Shown here in pieces: positions 55,631-64,000 of a stretch of 64,000 nucleotides of DNA. Below the pieces are notes generated by a model. It saw only the letters and a program-made list of their open reading frames with translations. It was not told the DNA's origin and searched no databases. Position 1 is the first letter of the stretch. Each line of letters begins with the position of its first letter. Source of the stretch: Copromyces sp. CBS 386.78 (lineage: Eukaryota > Ascomycota > Sordariomycetes > Sordariales > Sordariaceae); the NCBI GenBank assembly GCA_030685235.1, contig MU839241.1:1-64000 (forward strand), given 5' to 3'. The translations under genes were made by a program, and so were the position numbers.

Positions 55631-56470
55631 GGCGCATCCAGTTAGAGCGGCAGGCTGTTATAATATTCCAAGTGCATGTTGTGGAATCGTAGCCCAGTCG
55701 ATTATGGGCGGCGTTGTCTGGTGCTGTTCGGGAACAGAGTTCTTGTCAATGCACCGAGAATCCAGAATTCGGATCAGCTGGAAATGCGAGCCGCTGGTTT
55801 CCATCGGGAATAGGTGTTCCAGAGTTATTGTCATGGTCGTGATCGGTAAACTCATGTTGGAAGTAGTCCAATTCTAGGTGGCTGCACGATCGAGATATGC
55901 TGCTAACAGGAACAGCTGGTATTTGGGCGTGAATATATTAAGGTAGTCAGCTAACTGAATTGGCCATGGACTAGAGCTAGACTGGCAAAATTGCGCAAGG
56001 AAACAGGGAGGAGTACGGACAGCATGAGAAAGACTTTTGACATGTGATATGGGAAGATTGAAAGATATCGTGGAAAGTCTCAACAGCTGGAAAAGTGGTG
56101 TTGGAGGAAGACCTGGGATGGAAAACTGGGATCTGCTAGAAGGGAAGAGACTGGTGAACGATGCATTGGCCGTTCCTGCCGCTTGGGTGCTAAAAGGTCG
56201 GAAAGGGCAACCCCCTCAATCCGGCAGGCGGGACTGCGACAATATCGGCAACATCGAGCTCACCATGATTACTAATTAAAATCAACACATTCTCCTGGTC
56301 AAATTCGATCACAGGGCAAAGTTGCCCAATGGCCATTGAAGGTGTCATAACAAGTGGATGTTCAAGCACAGATGTGCACGAATCTTACTACAAATTTGAC
56401 CATGCGCCTCGTCATCTAGTTGCTCATGCCTCCCTCCATTGCCCGGCAATATCAAGGTGTATCCCACAAG
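55631..56470. other. Low-information stretch
   Basis: Some minus-strand coding-like text near 55,870-55,750, but no start, stop and splice pattern that I can support. Confidence 0.3.
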
Positions 56471-57466
56471 TTATTTCCACTTTTCTTTCTCTCTCCGAAC
56501 TTCATCCTCCGCCAAAAGTTGTCTTCTCTTCAGCCACTCCGGCTCCACGGAGAACTGTTTTCTCCAATCCCTCGGGAACAGCTGTTCTTCACCAGCCTTC
56601 TCCAATCCAGGCAGCCTCTGTGCAAGCTTCAAGTGCTCTTGATAAGGTCGATAAGTCCGTTCCAGAACAGGCTGAGTATTAGCTCCTGCAAATGTTGAGC
56701 TTGCCAACGACGTTGCCGCCGCAGGGGCAGACCGACCAACCGAAATGGCAACCTTTCGAAGTAGCTTTCTCGCAGTCCCTGTCGATGACTTGTTATCTGG
56801 CAATTTCGGTTCCGCATCTTCTCTCATTGCCTTCGGCATCAACAGTGTGTGCTCGTAGAGTGAAGCAATCAGCAGCCACCGCAGCCGGTACGACAACACC
56901 CGCAACCCATCTGTCTCCAGATCTTCCTCCCCCTTCAACAGGTCCTTCCCCTGCTGTGTGTTTTCCAAAAACCACCGCAAGCCCGGGCGAATGAACGTGA
57001 CCTCCTGCGTTGCAGCGGTGTGTATTTCCTTGGTATAGTGATCCAAAACCGCCTGGGTCAGGGGGGGCTTAGTATCATGGTCCTTAATCCCTATTGTCTC
57101 GAAGTAATTGGGCCCAGCAACGGTCATGGTTCGCAGTGAGATAAATGACCCAAAATGCCACTCGATCCAGTTTTGTGTTTCCTCAATCCTCTCACACACT
57201 TGTATTGGGTTGCGCTCTGTGACTAGGCCATGTTCCTGTTGGCTGGGCACCAAGTGTAGGCAGAGCGATAGCTCCAGGAGGGAAAATGGCCGGTTGTTGC
57301 GTGCCTCGTTGAAGTCGTATTTCTCGCGCGTGAGGATCATGTTGAGGTATAAAGAAAGGTGTTGTCTAGAGGCGTTCTCGCTGACTTTCTGGATCGCTGT
57401 GATGAAATCCGCGCATTCAGCCTGGGTTGGTTGGTCTCCTTTTTGTTCTCCAGTGCTATGTGCCAT
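56471..57466 (-). CDS. Stand-alone C-terminal domain of a NACHT NLR-type protein (331 aa)
   Basis: ATG 57466, minus strand, stop at 56471. The whole protein aligns with the C-terminal half of the NLR relic at 39831-42059: NNRPFSLLELSLCLHLVPSQ against NGRPLSLLELALCEVLAL; LRWLLIASLYEHTLLMPKAM against LKWMVTASLWEHVLVMPKLM; YRPYQEHLKLAQR against YHPYREHLALAQK; and the LFPRDW/MFPKAW block. No P-loop or NACHT lies upstream within a kilobase. It is therefore a truncated gene that keeps only the DUF7791-like helical region, either a 5'-deleted relic or an independent small gene. The frame is long, open and has normal base composition. Confidence 0.6.
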   Translation of the reverse strand: MAHSTGEQKGDQPTQAECADFITAIQKVSENASRQHLSLYLNMILTREKYDFNEARNNRPFSLLELSLCLHLVPSQQEHGLVTERNPIQVCERIEETQNWIEWHFGSFISLRTMTVAGPNYFETIGIKDHDTKPPLTQAVLDHYTKEIHTAATQEVTFIRPGLRWFLENTQQGKDLLKGEEDLETDGLRVLSYRLRWLLIASLYEHTLLMPKAMREDAEPKLPDNKSSTGTARKLLRKVAISVGRSAPAAATSLASSTFAGANTQPVLERTYRPYQEHLKLAQRLPGLEKAGEEQLFPRDWRKQFSVEPEWLKRRQLLAEDEVRREKEKWK

Positions 57467-59968
57467 GGCGCCGAATCGTCGGTTCTATGATTACGGACGA
57501 CAGTTGTGAAGGTGATTCGGACTCGTACGTGATTTAACGCTAGTCTCCGGTGAGTGTGGAGATCTTGGAACTTAAGAGGAGGAGGAAAGAACTGTTGAGC
57601 CACAGATTGTTAGCAACAAGACGCTTATCTAGGCTTCTAGAGAACCGGAGGGAGATACACAAACTGAGAATGGCCAACGGGCGACAGAGACATGTTTTCC
57701 AATAGCTCAAAATGAACTACGGGTAGTTGAAGTCCCTGTTGCTGGCCCAACAAACCGTCCCTTCGCTCACCATTGTTCATTCCCCCACCATGTTTCTCAA
57801 ACGGGCGCGTCACCAACAGCACTACACGGCTTTGTCTCCTACCCCGACCTGTCAGTTGGCGATCCAGCGCGGCTGAACGCGGGCGGTGGGTTGTTGGCGA
57901 GCCGGCGAGACTTTCGTCATATCTAATGTACCTGCAACAATCGCGATTTCTGTACAGATGATCAGGGGGACAAAGGCCCGGCCGGTACCCGGGCGCTAGA
58001 CACGGGGTCGATGCTGTCTGGCGAGAGCCAAGAAAAACGAACATTACTACATTGAAGAAGAAAAAGTGGAAGAGATTTGGGAATGGCAAAATCCTTGAGG
58101 GAAAAGACAAATAAACAACGCGTATGGCTCCTGCCCAATTAGAAAGATAAAGCCAACATCCTCATTCTCTTCGCCGTGTTCCGCCATGGGTTGTTGGCCG
58201 GGTCTTCAGGCAAACACGGCGCACCGCCAACAGCCCGATCGAGGACGCTCTTTGGCACCAGCGGCGGCTCGCTTGTCCGTGTTGGTTCCCCGGGACGGGA
58301 CAGCGCAAACGTATGCCAACAAGACAATGAAAACGTGATGTGGAAGAAGAGCAGCCGCTCCAAGAGCCAAACGGAAAAATAAAACAAGGCTAACAAGTGG
58401 AAAATCTGTGTTGGAAAGAAAAGGGGGAGAGAAAATCGGTTGGGGAAAGAAGGACGACCTCTGAAAATCCGAGTTGCTGAAATACAGCGCTGAAAGTTCC
58501 TGCCAGCCACGGCAGCGACAGAAGAAGTGGGGACTGACCTGACCATGCTGACCCGCGGAAGTCAGATGGAAGGCGCCATGCACATCATAGACACTCCGCG
58601 AATCGGAGTGGAGAATGAGGACCAGAAGACCAGGTAATTGTATTAAACGCCCATGTAACGATACTGGACTCTTGACATTCCTCAAACCCAAATTTTAGTG
58701 AATGTGGCACGGCTGAGTTGACATCGAACTCTCGCGATGGATAGAGGTACCACAAGCGCCAAGAGCTTCAGCGCTTTCATAGCGCTTATTAGGGCCGGGG
58801 GCTTAGACCACTGAAGCCAGTCTCCCTGCCGTCACCACCAAAACCACCTGGCATCACGAAACAACGGCAAAAAACATTATGAACACTACCACCTCGCTTG
58901 TAATGTAGACAGAAACGGAAGAAGAAAGGAAGGTTATAGAACTGGATTAGGAGCACAGTACTATATAGACTAACTGCAACCAACTGCGCCCGCTGCTATA
59001 ATATGAAATAAGTGAGTGATATAGAGCCGATAATGCCGGAGGTAGTGTGGTGTGGTGTGGCATGGCAGGATGGAGCTGCGAGATTGAAGTTGGCTTCGCC
59101 GTGTGCACATATCATTTTGACCGGCCGCGCCGGCGGCCCTGAGCAGGGGTTTAATATAATATTAGCGAAGATACAACTATATAATGCGGCTAAGGAGCAT
59201 CGTAAAAGCCAATCTAGTTGGTCATGTTGGTAAAGGTAGGTACCCCATCCCTAACATCCGGCGCTTTGTCCATAGTAAACCTCCACTTTTTTCGAATGTC
59301 CGATCCGGTTGCGGCCCCACCGGTAATAGCCCCACTTGACCAACGGCGGATCGGCCTAGACCCGGCCCCACACTATCCGGCGCGGGGTGGGGTCTCGGAG
59401 GGATGGATCTCCGGAATTCCCGTCGGTCCGGAAAGAATAAAATTCGCAACGAGAATCAACAAACGCATCGAAATTAGTGCGTACAACCGTTAATTGTCGT
59501 ATACTCAAGACCGATAATAGAATACGATAAGTTGATCGCTTGAATTCCCTCATGGGGCGTACTATTGTTTGCGTACACATAGATTATAGACAAGACTCTG
59601 TTTCCCCCATAAGAATCAAATCCTTGCAATCCCTCCGCCATTCAAGCCATTCTCTTCCTGTTCAGTCACTAATACCTCATCCGAGTACCAAACAAGCTTG
59701 CGCAAGACCATTTCATTGCTGATCCTTCCTTTCTTCTCATTCATTTGTTCAACCATCAAATAAGTAACATCCCAAACCAAATTCCAAACTACCCAAACAA
59801 CAAATCAATCCCGGAAGCAACGCCGTCCATCCCTCACCGAGTCCCGCTCGCTTCGCCTTGTGCGCCTACTATATGCATCATATCTGTTGTGTACCCTGTA
59901 TGCGTTCCATTATCTCCTCATCTCCTCCTCTTATGACCCTTAATTGTCGCGACGAACCCTTGCCGGTG
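57467..59968. other. Intergenic region between the NLR-like fragment and the histidine kinase
   Basis: No gene supported on either strand; several open frames lack codon bias and family patterns. The stretch 59,740-59,968 probably holds the 3' UTR of the histidine kinase. Confidence 0.4.
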
Positions 59969-62872
59969 CTATGGCTTCACGACCCTCTCGTACTCATCGG
60001 CTCCTTCACGTTCCCATGATGGTTGATCGGTCGCCGCTACACCAGGAGTTCTGGGACTGATCTCCCCGTCGCTGACCGACACATCATCCCCATTTCCCTC
60101 CTCGTCTGGTTTACCCTCCCCAACGCCACCATTTGGCAGACTTTGTCGTCCTTCCTGATCCTCACTAGCCAGCCACCCCGGCTGATCATCCCCATCCTTG
60201 GGCGTAGGCAGTGGCCCCTCTTTGGGTCTCTCTGTCCTCACCGCCGCAATCGGAATCTTCACACACGCCGGCTCTTCAAACGTGCCCTGCGCCACACCAG
60301 CATTGTGTACCTTCTCCCCTTCCCTCAGGGGGGACGTCCACCCCTTCTCATCCCCCTCTTCTCCTCCGAGCGCCATTCCCGGCTTGATGGATACATCCTC
60401 ACTGTCTCTCCTAACCGCGGCGACTGCCGCGCCCTCACTCGCACTCAGCCGATGCAACTTCTCATCGCAACTCTTCAACTGCTGCAGCCGCTCATCGTAC
60501 GCCTTGCGGTAGTCGACCTTCTCGAGGAGCCAGGTAGCCAACACCTTGATCAGGTACTTCCTGTCGACAGGCTTGGGGACATAGTCGTTCATGCCGAATT
60601 CCAAGCACTTCTCACGGTCCCCTTTAAGGGCGTAAGCAGTCATAGCGATAATCGGCACCGTCACGCCAGCGTCGCGGATTCTCTGCGAGGCTTCATGTCC
60701 GTCCATGACGGGCATGTTAATATCCATCAGCACGATATCATACCCTACAGGTTTGCCCGTCACCATCTTCACGGACGCCGCGCCGTCGGCTGCAAGGTCG
60801 ACGCTCTTGAAGCCAAGGGAGCGCATCATGCCGAGCATGACCTTTTGGTTGATGATGTTGTCTTCGACAAGCAAGACGCTCTTGCGGCCGGCGACAGACG
60901 CGAGGCGTTTTTGCAGGATCGTGACGTCAGGCTGAACAAGAGAAATGGGCGAGCCATCCTTAGCGGCCATTTGGTGCTTCCAGTCTTGGATCTGTTCAAG
61001 ACTCTTGATCTTCTTAAAACGTGCGGTGAACCAGAAGATGGAGCCGTGGCGTTCGGGGTTGGGGCGGTAGCCGATGCGACCACCCATAAGTTCAGCAAGG
61101 GATTTGGCGATGGAGAGGCCCAGACCAGTGCCCTTGTAACGCTTAGTGGTGGTCAGGTCAAACTGGCTGAAAGGGGTGAAGAGCGAGGCGGATGCGGATT
61201 CGCGGATGCCGATACCCGTGTCGATGACTTCGGTCAGCAGGGTGTAGCTGTCACTGTCTTCGGAGTGGACCGAGGCTCTGACTCGAATGCTGCCTTTGTC
61301 GGTGAACTTTGCTGCGTTGCCGACAATGTTCTGGACTATTTGACGGTAGCGCAGCGGGTCCCCTTGGACGGACTTGGGGAGGTTAGGGGCAAGGAAGAGC
61401 TCGAAGTGGACCGCTGGTGGTAATGTCGTCTGGACACTGCGAACCACTGATGTGATGATGCTGGCAACACCAACCACGTCGGAGCTGACCGAGAAACTGC
61501 CCGATGCTAGCTTTGAATAGTCCAGGATGTCGTTAATGACCTGCAACAATATCTGACCAGACTCGTCCATGATGTTGACAATGTCTCGCTGCCTCTCAGT
61601 AAGAGGCGAGTCAAGCAACAACGCGCAAGCCGAAAGCATGCCGTGCATAGGGGTACGGATCTCGTGACTCATGTTGGCGAGGAAGTCGGACTTGAGCTTC
61701 TCGCTCTCCTCGTAGGCAGCAATCAGGCGGGACTCGGACGCCTTACGCTCCGTTAAGTCGCGCGTGACCTTGCCAAAGCCGACATGGACACCATTCTTGT
61801 AGACCGCTGTGATGACGACGTTGGCCCAGAAACGGGTTCCGTCCTTCTTGTAGCGCCAGCCCTCGTCCTCTACACGGCCTTCGCGGAGACAGATGTCAAG
61901 TTCCATCTCTGGCTTCTTGATGTCGAGATCTTCTTTGCCGTAGAAGATGGAGAAGTGTTTGCCGATGATCTCCTTCCTTGTGTAGCCCTTGAGCAACTGC
62001 GCTCCTGTATTCCATGTCGCAATATGACCCTTCGTATCGAGGAGGAAGATGGCATAGTCCTTGAGAGCTTGTACGAGAATGCGGAAGGCTTCGTCGGTGG
62101 AGAGACCCGGTTCGACAAGTTCGTTGTCGAAGACGTCGGAGGAAGGGCGCTCGTGCCATTCGAGGTAGACGGCGACCAGCTCGGCCTCTCGAAAGATGGG
62201 GATCACACGGGCGCGACAGGTGAAGGAACTCTTGACGGTGATGGCTTTGGAGGTGCGCTCGGCTCGAGAGGCAACGGCATCATCGACGGCTTCGGCAATG
62301 TGTTTGGACTTGCTGGCGCCGGTCTCGCGGACCTGACTTTCGAGGAAGGGCAGTAGGAACTTGCCGATGCAGTCCTCTTCGGTGACGTGCCAGTCTTGGC
62401 AAAATCGTTTCGAGACTCTGGTGATGCAGCCCGACGATGACAGGAGGAGTGATGGGGTGGGCGAGTAGTCGAAGATGAGGCTCATGTCGGGAGCCGCGAA
62501 GGGATGGGTAGGCGGGACATGGTTTTGGAGGGTGATGGTATCGTCGATGGACGGGTTTGTTGTTGCTGTCGTGGACGCGACGCTCCAGGTGGAGTCATCC
62601 TCGATGCTCTGGGTGGTGGGCGTCGAGGTCGAAGCCGAAGCCGAGATGTGGGAGTCGTTGGAGAGTTCCTGTGACTGGAGACTGTCCGAAATGTCGGGTC
62701 CGGGGGCGGAGAAGGGGTCGTCAGCCTTGGTGGTGTCGGGGTCCGAATGGGATTCTGGCTCTTTTCCGTCCTCATGGCCGTTAATGACCAGGCTGTTTGC
62801 CATGTCGGCCATGATGGTGCTGGTTTTGGCCGTAGGCAGATGCATTCTGGTGCCAGAGTCGAATGCGCCCAT
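59969..62872 (-). CDS. Hybrid sensor histidine kinase with PAS domains (967 aa)
   Basis: Two-component hybrid kinase. An autophosphorylated His passes phosphate to its own receiver Asp and then, by the general fungal scheme, to an HPt protein. The first ATG of the frame is 62872; the in-frame sequence before it begins with TTG, and a GCTTGCAG at about 62,911-62,918 may be a 5' UTR acceptor. Order: Ser/Thr-rich N-terminus (1-120); a PAS-like domain (about 124-240: FDYSPTPSLLLSSSGCITRV); a second PAS/PAC (about 262-378: YAIFLLDTKGHIATWNTGA, then GWRYKKDGTRFWA); HisKA with SHEIRTPMHG (His403); HATPase with N-box NIVGNAAKFT (Asn519), DTGIG (551-555) and GTGLGLSIAK; receiver with VLLVEDN, LMDINMPVMDG (Asp717) and KP (Lys767). 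The C-terminal ~180 residues are polar and disordered. No membrane segments, so probably cytosolic. All catalytic motifs are intact. I cannot assign a named orthologue. Confidence 0.95.
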   Translation of the reverse strand: MGAFDSGTRMHLPTAKTSTIMADMANSLVINGHEDGKEPESHSDPDTTKADDPFSAPGPDISDSLQSQELSNDSHISASASTSTPTTQSIEDDSTWSVASTTATTNPSIDDTITLQNHVPPTHPFAAPDMSLIFDYSPTPSLLLSSSGCITRVSKRFCQDWHVTEEDCIGKFLLPFLESQVRETGASKSKHIAEAVDDAVASRAERTSKAITVKSSFTCRARVIPIFREAELVAVYLEWHERPSSDVFDNELVEPGLSTDEAFRILVQALKDYAIFLLDTKGHIATWNTGAQLLKGYTRKEIIGKHFSIFYGKEDLDIKKPEMELDICLREGRVEDEGWRYKKDGTRFWANVVITAVYKNGVHVGFGKVTRDLTERKASESRLIAAYEESEKLKSDFLANMSHEIRTPMHGMLSACALLLDSPLTERQRDIVNIMDESGQILLQVINDILDYSKLASGSFSVSSDVVGVASIITSVVRSVQTTLPPAVHFELFLAPNLPKSVQGDPLRYRQIVQNIVGNAAKFTDKGSIRVRASVHSEDSDSYTLLTEVIDTGIGIRESASASLFTPFSQFDLTTTKRYKGTGLGLSIAKSLAELMGGRIGYRPNPERHGSIFWFTARFKKIKSLEQIQDWKHQMAAKDGSPISLVQPDVTILQKRLASVAGRKSVLLVEDNIINQKVMLGMMRSLGFKSVDLAADGAASVKMVTGKPVGYDIVLMDINMPVMDGHEASQRIRDAGVTVPIIAMTAYALKGDREKCLEFGMNDYVPKPVDRKYLIKVLATWLLEKVDYRKAYDERLQQLKSCDEKLHRLSASEGAAVAAVRRDSEDVSIKPGMALGGEEGDEKGWTSPLREGEKVHNAGVAQGTFEEPACVKIPIAAVRTERPKEGPLPTPKDGDDQPGWLASEDQEGRQSLPNGGVGEGKPDEEGNGDDVSVSDGEISPRTPGVAATDQPSWEREGADEYERVVKP

Positions 62873-64000
62873 TTCGAGACCCAAGGTGCCAACCCGCGAC
62901 AAGTGCTGTGCTGCAAGCAATCAGGGACCTCCAAAATGGTCTGATTTCTGCAGTAGGCGGTTGTCTGGCGGTCTATTAACCGTAGTCGGGTGGGCGCAAG
63001 GCAGAGATGGCCTGACTTTTGCAGCTGTTCCCAGGCACGTACAGGCAGGCAAGTGCAGGCTACTGACAGTTTCAGAGAGGAGGTGGGGGAAATGGTAAAG
63101 TTGGGGTGACCGGAGAACTCGAAAGGGATCGAAAAGGGGAAAACAAAAAAGATGAACGTGATTGAGACAGGGACAAGACCCGCTGATTGTCACTGATCTC
63201 GATGTCACGGGCACAACCGTCCGGTAGAGGTTACCGATAGAATTGGATGGTATGTGACACGGGAATACCGGGAGAGTTTACGACAAATAGAACCAATTGT
63301 GGTATTATACCCCGATAATACCAAGGAGCAAGAGACCGGCAAGAAGAGACGGGATCATCAGGGCCCATAGAATACGGTTCAGTTTGCCGACAGATTGAGC
63401 GGCAGTTCATCTTGTCCTCTGTTTGCCAACAATCACTGCGGCAATACCCTAGGATTAACCTCGGGCTATGTTTATGATTTCCAGACCGTCGGTAAAACGG
63501 TAAAGTGGTAACTATGCATTCAACTGTCAAATGTCAATCTGTCCAAGTGCTGTCAAATCGGCTTCAAAATGCCATCGTCGATGGGATGACCAATGCACAT
63601 GCAGACTGCACAGATTTATTTCGCTGTCCGCTAAAAGCGAGGGACGTGTGTTGACAGAAAAGAAGGAAGGGAAACTGGAAGCGATCGTCAGACGCCCCAT
63701 GGGTCTCCCGGTCTGTCAATGTGTGTTCGGGTACGGTGTCTTGTAATATAATCTGTGCTACATGGCCCCCCGACCCAGATCTGCCGGGTCCATTCAGCTG
63801 CAGCCAGCGCTAACAAAGGCCTACACATATCTTGCTAGACTCTATAACGAAATAAAAAGTATAATTGTATCTATTTATTGCCCTTATTATCGATTATTAT
63901 TGCCTAGAGTTAAGGTTTTGAGCCATGACCAAAAATTTCAAAATCACCATTTTTTTTTCAATAACCAAGTTTTTTTTAATAACTGTTTTGTTTTCAAAAT
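62873..64000. other. Upstream region of the histidine kinase and window end
   Basis: 62,873-63,250 is probably its promoter and leader. No other gene supported. The last ~150 bases become AT-rich with long T/A runs, perhaps the edge of another repeat. Confidence 0.4.

Noticed and set aside
58139..58691. Two overlapping minus-strand open frames of 135 and 161 residues
   Set aside because: They overlap in different frames, have no motif and no convincing start or splice context.
60023..61423. 466-residue open frame on the plus strand
   Set aside because: Antisense shadow of the histidine kinase; it has no domain of its own, and the kinase motifs on the other strand are unambiguous.

Overview
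The window looks like a chromosome segment from a filamentous ascomycete, most likely a Neurospora/Sordaria-type Sordariomycete. Three things point there: short introns with GTRAGT donors and GCTAAC/CTGAC branch sites; long AT-rich stretches where C:G to T:A transitions dominate, mostly at CpA/TpG, which is the footprint of repeat-induced point mutation (RIP); and a full-length fungal hybrid histidine kinase. It is accessory, repeat-dense DNA with few conserved genes.

Region 1 (0.8-26 kb) holds a tandem family of small proteins, all on the plus strand. I know no name for it. Intact members start at 801, 8490, 10090, 12308, 17585 and 21479; decayed members lie at 2619, 19350, 20401 and 22370. 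Most share an N-terminal helical segment containing W-x(n)-FV-x-AL-x(2)-LR-x-LP, a low-complexity Ala/Asn/Thr/Pro linker, and a C-terminal module ending in (S/N)GPATV-type residues. Many carry an intron at or just after the stop codon. A second small family sits at 23.7-26.2 kb; its 285-bp tandem duplication carries a clean RIP signature.

Region 2 (interspersed, 3.8-34 kb) is a set of nested non-autonomous DNA transposons whose target duplications can be read directly. Four complete copies of one TA-flanked MITE family carry a tRNA-like Pol III A-box/B-box unit with an oligo-T run. Three of the four are nested inside other MITEs. One insertion is proven by an empty site elsewhere in the window. 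One nest splits the family member at 2619.

Region 3 (34-57.5 kb) contains relics of NACHT/NLR-type genes on the minus strand, a 2.5-kb copia-like LTR element (177-bp LTRs, AGCAT duplication), and an ~12-kb AT-rich element (42,060-54,019) with the same termini as the MITEs. That large element appears to interrupt the 5' coding region of an NLR gene at a TA. It may be the RIP-destroyed long relative of the MITE family.

Region 4 (57.5-64 kb) carries a hybrid histidine kinase on the minus strand (59,969-62,872), the only clearly conserved gene. A Ser/Pro-rich, probably nuclear protein of unknown role lies at 29,465-31,093.

All functional statements come from reading the sequence and from remembered family patterns. 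No database search was possible.
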